Shown piece by piece: positions 10,133-18,932 of a DNA stretch of 38,716 bases (positions are counted from its first letter, which is position 1; every line of letters starts with the position of its first letter). The translations under genes and the position numbers were made by a program. The notes under the pieces were generated by a model. It was not told where the DNA came from and searched no databases. It was given only the letters and a program-made list of their open reading frames with translations. The DNA comes from Basidiobolus ranarum (Eukaryota; Basidiobolomycota; Basidiobolomycetes; Basidiobolales). The stretch is from assembly GCA_040143965.1 (NCBI GenBank), contig JASJQH010006921.1:1-38716 (forward strand). Direction: 5' to 3'.

Positions 10133-10855
10133 ATGAACACTTCTAAAGTCATCATATTTGCCTCGTTTGCTTTAAGTGTGTTGGGTCACCCCTACAGCTA
10201 TGAATATATACCTGAAGTGCATCGTGCAACTGCTTATATCAATATGTCCAACTCAAGCATTAAAGGAATTATTCACTTTACCCAGATGAGTGACGATGAT
10301 ACAGTTACTATTCATGGAAACTTGACAGGTCTAGCACCAGGACAGCATGGCTTACATATTCACCAGTACGGGGACCTTGGGAACGAGTGCATTAATGCTG
10401 GGCCTCACTTCAATCCACACAATAAAACTCATTCAGCACCCAAAGATTCCGAACGGCACGTTGGTGATCTAGGAAATATCGTTACTGACAATACAAAACT
10501 GACCATATTCGTTCTTCACGATAACATTATAAAACTATCTGGTGGAAACAATATTGTGGGGTAAGTTTGTGACTGCGTTTTAGAACGTGTATAGACTCTT
10601 TTTCAAAAATTCACTGGTGAAGTTAACCATTTTTTCTTGGTAATTCATAGTCGAGCCATTGTGATTCACGAAAAAGAGGACGATTTAGGGCACGGCACTA
10701 CCTCGGGTTCCAAAGAAACTGGTGAGGCTGGTAAAAGGGTCGCCTGCGGAATAATCGGTAAGTACACGATTGCACTTAACTGTAATAAGATATCCGAAAT
10801 TGTTAACTTTTGATTTGAACGTTCTAAATACAAAACGCTAGGATACAGTAAATGA
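10133..10855 (+). CDS. Secreted copper/zinc superoxide dismutase
   Basis: Exons 10133-10560, 10651-10757, 10842-10855; 182 residues. The last exon carries only 14 coding bases (end of IIG, then YSK and TGA). A signal peptide (about residues 1-18, ending SVLG) and four N-x-S/T sites mark an extracellular enzyme. All metal ligands are present: copper site His75, His77, His92 and His149; zinc site His92, His100, His109 and Asp112. Cys86 and Cys175 form the conserved disulphide; Arg172 is the channel arginine that guides superoxide. It dismutates superoxide at the cell surface, useful against a host or competitor oxidative burst. Compared with cytosolic SOD1 (about 154 residues) the extra length is the signal peptide and N-terminus. 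Confidence 0.94.
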
Positions 10856-11730
10856 TTGCAAGAGTAAATAGAAACAACATAAAATTATTATTAAGAGCTT
10901 CAAGGTTTTAAATTCATGTACATTTTAAAGCGACTTCCCTTTGTTCATAAACCCATAGATAATGGAACGTTAACATACCTATAGAACTATCAATAAACTT
11001 AAGACTCCATGTTTCAATTCACACCACATTCTCTCATGGATGATTCAGGAATGAATATTGGCCAATGATCGGCGAGAACTAGCTTCATACGCGTACGCGT
11101 ACACACAGCTTGCTAGATATATTTACTATACAGCGTACTAAATGGGCACCTCTGATGAAGTGTTACTGAGTGCTGTTGGTTCCCAGAATTCGGAGGTTTA
11201 TCACTCTCTACGTTCAATAAACCTGATAATCCATGCTGTTACGAGAAGAATATGATCTTCTTGCTGATGGGTATCGGTAGAAATCTGGATAAGTATTGGT
11301 ATAGGCTATCTTGTTGGTTCAGATGACTAGAATCAATTTTGTCTGAGCCCCCTTAGGGTTAAGGCCCCTTTTTGGCCACTGATCTTATTATATCTATTGT
11401 ATCGCCTATTCTTTAATTTTCTGATTCTTGCTACTGGTTACTCAATATCCTCACTCCCCCAAAATCAAAGACCCTTTGTTTTATTGGAGCCCCCTGCACA
11501 CATCAGTTACACACTCTTTAACTACTTTGAATATCTTTTGTGGGGGACATCCTTTTGAATATTCGAGTTTAGGTAGTTTTTTTTGCCAATTTTCATAGTC
11601 TTAAAGACCACTTTCATATACCTTAACATCATAATACACCAACCACGACAATACGTAAATACAAAAGTTCCATCATCACACACTATTTCCATTCACTACG
11701 TTTTAAATAGACCCAAGTCACTTTACTTTC
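10856..11730. promoter_or_regulatory. Long upstream region of the F-box gene
   Basis: These 875 bases contain no gene. The 3' half is pyrimidine-rich with CCCC tracts (11346-11374, 11454-11500) as in strong fungal promoters. It also holds the tandem ACGCGT element reported separately. Confidence 0.45.
11088..11101. promoter_or_regulatory. Two abutting ACGCGT (MCB-like) boxes in a 14-base palindrome
   Basis: TACGCGTACGCGTA is a perfect palindrome holding ACGCGT at 11089-11094 and 11095-11100. ACGCGT is the MluI cell-cycle box bound in yeasts by Mbp1/Swi6-type MBF complexes to drive G1/S transcription. It lies 630 bases upstream of the F-box gene and 230 bases after the SOD gene. A role is inference from the motif only. 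Confidence 0.4.
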
Positions 11731-13565
11731 ATGACGGATATCAATCCAACCACTTTTCAAAAAACTGAGAGTCCCTCACGTAATCTAGTTTATCCTTCAC
11801 ATTCACCCAAATGTTTACCTGTACGAAGTAATACTGGCTGTCAAGCGAAAAACATTCCTTTTGGAAGTACGAACGGCAAACAAATATTGAATATTAACAA
11901 AGAAAACTCCAACAAGCCACAACTAAACGACAGTTCTGGAAACAATCACGACAATAATACTATACAGAGTTCGAACATACAATTACAAAACCACATATGG
12001 GACAAGAATAATCCTACCACGTCTTTAAACTCTCTACCTGCTGAGATCATACTGCTGATATTCTCCTTTCTGAGTGGTCAAGATGTTTATAGAGTGTGTC
12101 AGGTTGGTTATTTATTCGACTTTTTTTAGTTAAAAGAGTTTTCTTTGTGTCTTAGTTGAACAAAAGTAGTCCAAACAGTCTATTTTTTGATTTTGATTCC
12201 GATCTTTCTACTGTTGAGGATAAGGCTACCTCAACAATTGAAAGTAAACCGATACAATTTCCTTTTACCTACCTTTGATTACTTTGATTATTCCCAAGGG
12301 TATTTCTTTACAAATATCCAACCCATTTTGTTACAAATATTGAAGTTAAAATAAGAGGTTATTGAGGGGGGTGTTTAGTAGATAGAAACAGTTTAAACCC
12401 TTTAAGAATTTCTTTTATGCGTTTCTTACCAAAAAAAAATCAGAAGCCACTTCTCCCTTGGTTTTATTTTCTACCTTACTCTACACCACCACTAAGGAGG
12501 AACCATTTTTGTATTAACGAGTTCCTATATTTTAGGTCTGTAAATATTTCAACCAGTTGTGTCAAGATGATCGGTTGTGGCGTATGATGGTTTGGTAAAG
12601 TTACTTCAAATTTCGAGTCATTGATTGTTTCAAGTATTTATATTAGTTTATTTTAAAGTCGTCGGTTCGGTAGACACCATTTACGTACGTTAGGGATTGG
12701 ACAAAAATGTAAAGAAGTTTACCGAGAGAAATGTCAGTTTTTAGTATACATAATATTTGCCAAGTTTTCAACACTCAAATCACTTTTCCTACAGCGGACA
12801 TGAGAATATCTATTGCCAATGGGTTTGCTCGACAAGGCCAAGGATCCAACTCATTTCGGGAGTTTGATGAGCTCAGGTAGGATATATTTACAATTAGTCA
12901 TCACTTGGTTGATTTATTAACTCTTGAGCTTAGTGCTTCTGGTATGGTATTATGTCTCAACGATTTCTATGGATTCTATGTAAGTATAGCATTGATATTT
13001 AGCATGCTATCGTATCAAATGCTCATTACGTATCTAGTCAAAAGCTACGTTAGAAGGAGTCCCGCGCGGGCGCTACGACGTCGTTTGGAAGATCAAAGTT
13101 TTTCATAGATCCTATATGCGTAACACGCTTTTTATAGCTCGGGTGTTGGTAAGTTCAAAGTTGATGTCTATGAATGTGTTCTCGAAAGATTCTAAGAGTA
13201 TCACTGTAGGGGGTACCGGAGGAGTTGGAGATAGAAAGTGGGACAGATCGATTTGTGACATTATCTGATAAATCCGAAGAAATCCAAAATGGTCACTTTG
13301 TGGAGTTGGACCCAGGTATCAGCTTCTTTCAACGTACTGCGGGAATGGGTTGGTTTGATTTGGTAGCACCACAACCGCTGGTAGTTGACGGAAGTTACTG
13401 TTATTCTGATATTGGATTTGAGATCATATCTGATAGAGATTCTTGGAAAACGGGATTGGTAATTTGAAGCATCCATTTGGCATTCATGATGAATATTTAT
13501 CGAACACTAAAAATCCATTTTTTATTCAGGTGTTGGATTATGTGGAGTTGAGGAAAGTCGCTTAG
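11731..13565 (+). CDS. F-box protein with PP2 (Nictaba-like lectin) domain
   Basis: Exons 11731-12102, 12536-12594, 12659-12732, 12795-12876, 12934-12979, 13038-13148, 13210-13458, 13530-13565; 342 residues. Residues 1-100 are low-complexity (Asn/Ser/Pro-rich). An F-box spans about 101-146: SLPAEIILLIFSFLSGQDVY, RVCQVCKYFNQLCQ, DDRLWRMM; this would bind Skp1 in an SCF ubiquitin ligase. The C-terminal ~150 residues match the phloem-protein-2 fold of plant F-box-Nictaba proteins: GRYDVVWKIKV, VLGVPEELEIESGT, GHFVELDPGISF, and the closing strand pair SWKTGLVLDYVELRKVA. PP2 domains bind N-glycans in plants, so it may target glycoproteins for degradation. The first intron, 433 bases, is far longer than the other introns here. 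Confidence 0.88.
12212..12236 (+). other. Perfect 8-bp hairpin inside the long first intron of the F-box gene
   Basis: TGTTGAGG (12212-12219) pairs with CCTCAACA (12229-12236) around a 9-base loop. The host intron is 433 bases while others here are mostly 50-90. An intronic small RNA is possible, but no C/D or H/ACA box set was convincing. Confidence 0.3.
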
Positions 13566-13588
13566 AAGAGTTGAGGAAAGTTGCTTAG
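13543..13588 (+). repeat. 23-base tandem duplication across the stop codon of the F-box gene
   Basis: Two copies of GAGTTGAGGAAAGTYGCTTAGAA lie head to tail with one base difference. The first holds the last codons and the stop TAG at 13563-13565. The second lies in the 3' untranslated region and repeats the same codons and stop. Confidence 0.85.
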
Positions 13589-14684
13589 AAGTCACAACAT
13601 GATTAAGCCATTAATTGTATTTTGTTCTCTTTTTTGTTGACCAACCCTCTCCTCTCTTCCCCCCTACACTTTGTATAGAGTTTTTTGTCAATTCAATTGG
13701 TTGATTTTTATTTGCACCTGTATGTAAAGTAATCCTTCATTGGAACAATATTCTAATAATATCCTTATGTAACACCATTCAGGTTGTTTAAATTGAATAT
13801 TAAGAATAGTTGGAATTATTTTGTGTGGAACTTGAATGAATTATTACAAAAATCAGTGGCATCCCACAGACTTCGTAATCTCCCATGAGATATCTACACT
13901 ATATAAACACTGATAGCAACATCTGGATTCAATGTTCTTACCAACTTGTTGGCATCGGCCGAAAATACCCTCTATGAGGAATTATGATGATCGCGCTATC
14001 TTGCTTCCGAGTTGCAGATTCTAATATCCGTGTTATCTGCGGCCTGAGTAACGTCTTCTAACGTTCTGGCTGTTCGTCTAATCGGGTACATTTCTTCATT
14101 AACATCAAGTATAAATTTCCAAATTTTACTTTATCTCTGATTCATACACAGTCACCGCGTTCACTACGTATAGCTCATTCAATGTTACTATTCGCTATTA
14201 CAATTGTGTGAATGACTAGTTTGTTTGACTTCATATTGGTTTGAGAATTAAGCTATATAGTAGAATTCGTTTACTACATGAATACTTTCTTCAATTACTT
14301 TAGCAAAGTGTTTATCTTCGATATTAGCTGTCATCGCTCTACGTGACGTAAAATTGGTGACCTATTATTGATCAAGCATCTACATCGTGGAAGTGCAGTT
14401 GTTGGTACAGCTAATCAAGACTGGAAGGTGCCTTGTCATAAGCCTTCGTATGATGGATATTATGATTGGATGTAAATAAGTGAATAAATGCATTGCGGGA
14501 GATGACGCCAACCTAATACGACAATAATTATTTAAAGTTAAATGGTTAAGAACTGGAGGTAAAACGGGGGGAATAGATGACAAGGATTGGGAGTGACGTT
14601 TCTAATTCGAATAAAGATTATTCGACTTTAATTTATATATCTTGTTCTTTCCCAATTTCTTGCTCATTCTCATCATCTCAGATT
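13566..14684. other. Intergenic, F-box gene to CsbD-like gene 1
   Basis: This 1.1-kb gap has no supported gene. It contains dispersed-repeat copy A (13878-14096) and, near 14630-14640, a TTTATATAT element about 50 bases before the first CsbD-like start. Confidence 0.5.
13878..14096 (-). repeat. Dispersed ~220-base repeat, copy A
   Basis: The reverse complement of this stretch matches 24424-24645 (copy B) and 24924-25143 (copy C) almost end to end. Shared blocks include CGATTAGACGAACAGC, GCAGATAACACGGATATTAG, AATCTGCAACT and CGGCCGATGCCAACAAGTTG. Copy A lies in the opposite orientation to B and C. No reading frame is conserved. It could be a solo LTR, a MITE or another short non-autonomous element; family not determined. 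Confidence 0.85.
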
Positions 14685-14972
14685 ATGGATAAAATTAACG
14701 CTAATCTTAAATCGACTGGTGCCGCCGTCAAAGAAAGTATAGGAAATATGACTGGTAATCAACATATGGAAGCCGAAGGAAGGGCTGATCGCGCCAAGAC
14801 AGATGCTGAATATAAGAGTGCTCACGCTCAAGAATATAGTCAAGGAGCTGGCGAAAAGGCTAAGGGTAATATCAAGGATACAATCGGCGACGCCATCGGC
14901 AATGAACAAATGCAAGCAGAAGGAAAAGCAGACGTGGCTAAGGGTGGTGCTCGTATGAATTGGAACTCCTAA
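14685..14972 (+). CDS. CsbD-like stress protein, copy 1
   Basis: Single exon, 95 residues. Start chosen at 14685 rather than the in-frame ATG at 14577 because the paralogue at 15438 begins with the same MDKINANLKS and the extra 36 codons look like leader. The protein is hydrophilic and holds two CsbD-type repeats (about residues 8-42 and 57-90), each with 'G-N-x-x-M-x-A-E-G-x-A'. The CsbD family covers small bacterial general-stress proteins and fungal proteins annotated as mismatch/cruciform-DNA binding; molecular role is uncertain. Codon use is AT-leaning (AAT, ATA, GAA, TAT), in contrast with copy 2. The sequence shows no cysteine and no membrane segment. Confidence 0.85.
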   Translation: MDKINANLKSTGAAVKESIGNMTGNQHMEAEGRADRAKTDAEYKSAHAQEYSQGAGEKAKGNIKDTIGDAIGNEQMQAEGKADVAKGGARMNWNS

Positions 14973-15437
14973 TCGAAATTGTGTGCATAATAAGTGTGTA
15001 ATAATAACATTGTGAAAGTAATAAAAATGCAATAATTGCCAAAATATCGGATAAATAACTGAATATATCATTAGAACTCAGCAAAAGAGATCGATCGGTT
15101 TCGAAGTGCATGAGTGAAAAGTATATGGTTAATTTTACTTGCCACTTACAATGTAGGAGGTTAAGACATAAACTAGTTATGATTGGAACACTAGCATAGG
15201 GCCACTCATGTACTGTACCTCATATTCGCAACGTCACGAATTATCTAAAGCAGGATGTGGATGTATGCTTGCTACATGTCGGTGGTTCAAACTTTTGGGA
15301 AGTCACATCAATGACGTTGTCAAAAGTTAGTACCTATTCACACTTGTCAAGTGACTGAAGACGTCACCATGACTCTATATAAACCGGTATTTCCTCGTAG
15401 TTAGAAGACATATTCAACAACTTTAAACTACTTCACT
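14973..15437. promoter_or_regulatory. Promoter of CsbD-like gene 2
   Basis: These 465 bases lie between the two paralogues. A clear TATA box (CTATATAAACC, about 15373-15383) sits 60 bases before the second start, with a short pyrimidine- and A-rich leader. No further gene seen. Confidence 0.55.
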
Positions 15438-15725
15438 ATGGACAAAATCAACGCTAACCTTAAATCCGCTGGTGGTGCCGTCAAGGAAAGCCTCGGTAAC
15501 ATGACCGGTAACGAGCAGATGCAAGCTGAAGGAAAGGCTACTCGCGCCCAAGCTGATGCTGAACATAAGAGTGCTCAAGCCCAAGGTTACAGCCAAGGAG
15601 CTGGTGAAAAGGCCAAAGGAAACATCAAGGACACTATCGGTGGAGCTCTTGGTAACGAGCAGATGCAAGCCGAAGGAAAGGCCGGAGCTGCCAAAGGTGA
15701 TGCTCGTATGAACTTCAACTCCTAG
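15438..15725 (+). CDS. CsbD-like stress protein, copy 2
   Basis: Single exon, 95 residues, the same length as copy 1 and about 80% identical by my count (76 of 95), so a tandem duplication in the same orientation 465 bases apart. Two internal repeats end with the same stretch GNEQMQAEGKA. Unlike copy 1, its codons favour C at the third position (AAC, ATC, GCC, GGT, AAG). Together with the TATA box, this suggests selection for high expression, probably under stress. The two copies likely differ in expression level or timing more than in activity; that is inference. Confidence 0.87.
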   Translation: MDKINANLKSAGGAVKESLGNMTGNEQMQAEGKATRAQADAEHKSAQAQGYSQGAGEKAKGNIKDTIGGALGNEQMQAEGKAGAAKGDARMNFNS

Positions 15726-16153
15726 TTTAGTCCATTTCCCTTCTATGTGAATAACTGTGATTATTTCTGTACTAAATAAATCTACAAGGAATAAACCAAA
15801 TTACAAAATTACATTTGTAAAGTTATCTGTGAAATATGGGAGTTGTGTCTGTAACGTGTGTCAAGTTATCCGTCTAACTTGATTTAAACATTGCGTCAAC
15901 TGTCGCTTAGCCAAACAAAAACTACTCCAAATTGATCGCCAATATATACTAATTTTGACATTTACCATAATTGCCAATCATCGAACCCAAAGATCACTTG
16001 ATGCTACAATACTCATTGTCATACTAAAAATGGTAGAACGTATTTATTAATCTCTGGGAGAATTGACAGAAACAATGTAAATGCTTATTGAAATGAACAA
16101 CTTGATGAAGGGTTGGTGAAGAGGCACTAATGAAATGATGTAACAATCTTAAA
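15726..16153. other. Convergent 3' intergenic region
   Basis: These 428 bases lie between CsbD-like gene 2 (plus) and the zinc-finger gene (minus). AATAAA-like signals occur at 15775-15780 and 15791-15796. No gene seen. Confidence 0.45.
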
Positions 16154-16924
16154 CTAAACCCTACTAGTATCGAAGCCTCGATATAGAGTCAATGGAGGCA
16201 ACTTTCGATCATCTAAATTGGAATTGGCTGTCGGAAGGGTTTCCATCAGTTGAATTTTCTTTTTCTGATACAAGAATTGCCCAATATCTCCCGTCTCATC
16301 AGTCTGATTACTAAAGGTAAACGTAGGGCTCGACATACCATCACTATCTTTGGAATTAGGGCTGGTGCTATTTGTACCAAAGGAGCTAATGGATTCCGCG
16401 GGACTCATCCCACCAGGGATTTCTTGAAAGTTGAAATAATCAGTGGCACGAATAGGTGCTGGATGGTACATGCTGGATGAGTTGATATTCCAAGGATTGT
16501 TGCTTTCTGGCCCACAATTTGGAGTCAAGTAGGCATTCGTCATATTGGAGCCCATCATTCCAGAATGACCTAGACCAAACAGGCCACTTTTGAATCCGAT
16601 CCCACTATTGAATGGGAAATAGGGATGACCAAGAAATGGCATATTGTTTTGAGAGCGTCTAGTATGTGTTCGAGTATGTCTAGAAAGCTCATCCGATCGA
16701 GAGAATCTTTTCTGACATCCAGGATATGAGCAAGGATATGGTTTTTCTCCGGTATGGGTACGAATATGCCGAGTCAAATGTTCACGACGTCGGAAAGCCT
16801 TGGAACATATTGTGCAAGGAAATGGTCTCTCATTGTTCGTTTCTCTCTTCTCAATTTGTTCTTCATGAAGTTGGTCTCCAGGAAGAAGAATTGTATCAAG
16901 GTTATGTTTACTAATTTGAAGCAT
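16154..16924 (-). CDS. Two-finger C2H2 factor of the CreA/Mig1 type
   Basis: Single exon, 256 residues. Two C2H2 fingers lie at about residues 35-57 ([19 protein letters not shown]) and 65-89 ([21 protein letters not shown]), joined by RTHTGEKP. The base-reading positions (R..E..R in finger 1, R..E..R in finger 2, within RRREHLTR and RSDELSR) equal those of Mig1/CreA, which read GC-rich SYGGGG sites to repress genes when glucose is present. The rest is Ser/Asn/Pro-rich and disordered; I see no Mig1-type C-terminal repressor motif, so the factor could serve another pathway (Msn/Nrg-like stress control). A 5' coding exon cannot be excluded, though the ATG used gives an open frame straight into the fingers. 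The gene converges on the CsbD pair. Confidence 0.85.
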   Translation of the reverse strand: MLQISKHNLDTILLPGDQLHEEQIEKRETNNERPFPCTICSKAFRRREHLTRHIRTHTGEKPYPCSYPGCQKRFSRSDELSRHTRTHTRRSQNNMPFLGHPYFPFNSGIGFKSGLFGLGHSGMMGSNMTNAYLTPNCGPESNNPWNINSSSMYHPAPIRATDYFNFQEIPGGMSPAESISSFGTNSTSPNSKDSDGMSSPTFTFSNQTDETGDIGQFLYQKKKIQLMETLPTANSNLDDRKLPPLTLYRGFDTSRV

Positions 16925-18080
16925 TTGGAGGTTGTCAGATATGTGCAGTGTATGTCTAATTCCAAATAATCTGTTTTCCAGAGAAGTTGATGGAGTGTAT
17001 GTATATTTACACAGTATTGGTTCTAAATTCTATAAACAAAACTGTTAGTACTTTCGAACGGTCTGAACAATTGATCTGTGGGGCGGCTGCTTTTTATTAG
17101 CCTTGTCCGATACCTCTACTTCCCCTTTGTGTCAAAGATCTCGTTGACAACGATCCAACCCACGAGATCCTATGATAACTCATGCACACTATTTGCACGC
17201 CATTAAACGGTAATGTACATATTTTATTGAACCGCTTTCCCGCTTTCTCGCCTTCCATTTTTCTAATTGCAACAGACTTGCATAGTGATTGTTTCAATCC
17301 AATGTCAGCTATCAGTTATTACTAAGAAGCAATAATCTACTAGTAACGTAAGTAGTAGTATGTATGTTGTCGGTCAGAACAAGCAATTAGATTTGATGAA
17401 TTTAATTTCCCCCTATAATTGAATGCAATTCAATGGTCAACAAACCCATCTAACATATGCTGCACACTGTTACGTACATCATAAGATGGATGTATGAAGC
17501 AGATTCACTTTTCTCCACATTGTGGAAATTTGAACGTGTAATGATCCGCGTGTGCAAGCTGATTGGATTTGACATCGTATATACCTCGCATTTGGTACCT
17601 AACTGGGTGTAAGTGTGGGTGTGGGTGTGGACACGATACAAACTGTTTGATTGTTACTTGTCTGTACCTGTAGGTAAGTGATGGTAGCTTGTCAAGATGT
17701 GGTTAGCACTAGTTGAAGATCACTGATGTCGATCTCATGATCATTGTTGTTCACAATCAATGTTTCATGACTAACTTCAATCTAATGAATTTCCCACCAC
17801 ACTAGACGCCACATACTCTGTATTGTCTTGACATGATAGGGCTAGGGTTAATGGGTTAATGGGTCAATAGGTGAATATTCCATCCATCCCCTAATTCTTA
17901 AACTTTCAAGCCAAGATAATGATACATTGTTTTGCTACGGTGACCGTTTACTTGATATAATGAAGGAAGGGGACAACCGACACAAGAAAGAATCTACAAC
18001 AATGGTCATTACGTCAACTATCAAGCGAGAGAACTAGTTAAATACCTTCTCTTCCACACACGTCCATTCATTAGCTTGAC
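16925..18080. promoter_or_regulatory. Divergent 1.16-kb region between the zinc-finger gene and the eight-Cys gene
   Basis: No gene supported. It contains a GTGGGG site at 17078-17083, a GT-rich run at 17607-17632 (gtaagtgtgggtgtgggtg), and a GGGTTAAT-type run at 17841-17870. The promoter of the eight-Cys protein lies in the last 150 bases. Confidence 0.45.
17078..17083 (+). promoter_or_regulatory. SYGGGG site upstream of the CreA/Mig1-type gene
   Basis: GTGGGG, about 155 bases 5' of the zinc-finger gene's start, fits the site its own fingers are predicted to read, so self-control is possible. The motif is short and similar hexamers occur elsewhere in the window by chance. Confidence 0.25.
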
Positions 18081-18662
18081 ATGTTCCCCATCAGCAAACC
18101 CTCCCACATTGCAGTCGTTTTGGCTTGCCTTCTGACACTGAATCCAATGGCATTAGCACAAGTACAATCTTCCAGTGGTAATTCTATGATAACTTCTGCT
18201 ACTGCTACTACGTCGATGACGGTATCCACTCCCGCGATGGATTCTCGAGAGCAATGTGTTCAAAGTAGAAAGTGCGGAAATGATGTGAACTGTATTGCTA
18301 CATGCTTTAATGTTCCCGGACCAAATGACACTCAAGTACAGGATACCATCAGTTGTGTTCGCCAGTGTAACACCACTGACAATAATCAATGGGCTCAATG
18401 TCGTGATAAGTGCATCAATGATCACTATCAAGCACAACCATCATCTATCATTAAACCATCTACTACGACCGTAGCCACTACATCTACTTTGGGAGTTAAA
18501 CCAACCAGTATCACTCCCTCCTCCACCACTAAATCATCCAGTGGAATTGCTACTGCGACCGCGGTACCTAATTCTGCTTCACTAAATTCCTCTATCATGA
18601 AGAGATATGTCATTTGGTTCTTATTATTCTCAATTCTCTTGCAGTTTTGGTTAAGAAATTAA
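18081..18662 (+). CDS. GPI-type surface protein with an eight-cysteine module
   Basis: Single exon, 193 residues. A signal peptide (about residues 1-26, ...LNPMALA) is followed by a Ser/Thr-rich stretch. Next comes a compact module with eight cysteines spaced C-x6-C-x5-C-x3-C-x16-C-x3-C-x10-C-x3-C (about residues 59-113), then a long Ser/Thr linker suited to O-mannosylation. The C-terminus is hydrophobic (YVIWFLLFSILLQFWL) after small residues (NSASLNSS), the layout of a GPI-anchor signal, so the mature protein should sit on the plasma membrane or wall. The paired C-x3-C motifs suggest a helical hairpin held by disulphides. I do not recognise a named family; it is not the CFEM pattern. Confidence 0.8.
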   Translation: MFPISKPSHIAVVLACLLTLNPMALAQVQSSSGNSMITSATATTSMTVSTPAMDSREQCVQSRKCGNDVNCIATCFNVPGPNDTQVQDTISCVRQCNTTDNNQWAQCRDKCINDHYQAQPSSIIKPSTTTVATTSTLGVKPTSITPSSTTKSSSGIATATAVPNSASLNSSIMKRYVIWFLLFSILLQFWLRN

Positions 18663-18932
18663 CCAGTAGATTCAATTCATTTCTTTGTCACCAAATACAT
18701 TCATTCCTATTCTTTGTCACATTAATGTGAGAATAAAATCGGAAATCATTGCATTAAAATTGGTTCAATTTACCAAATCTTAATTGATTCATGATGTTTA
18801 GTTACGAGATTAAAGTTCCATTTCAAAAACCTTACTTAAGATTGAGATGGAAATACTTCATCAATGATATTCCCGATTTCACAAAAGTTTATTACTAATT
18901 AATATTGAGAACATCATTTAAAATTTCTTATA
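18663..18932. other. Convergent intergenic, AT-rich
   Basis: These 270 bases lie between the eight-Cys gene (plus) and the DUF1775 gene (minus); they contain AATAAA near 18732-18737 on the plus strand and no gene. Confidence 0.4.

Noticed and set aside
13878-14096. Calling the dispersed repeat a tRNA-derived SINE
   Set aside because: No A/B box or oligo-A tail was found; left as an unassigned repeat.
14577-14684. Longer start for CsbD-like copy 1 (36 more codons)
   Set aside because: The paralogue starts at the equivalent of 14685, and a TATA-like element lies inside the extension.
17097-17297. 66-codon minus-strand frame upstream of the zinc-finger gene
   Set aside because: No recognisable content; could at most be a 5' leader.
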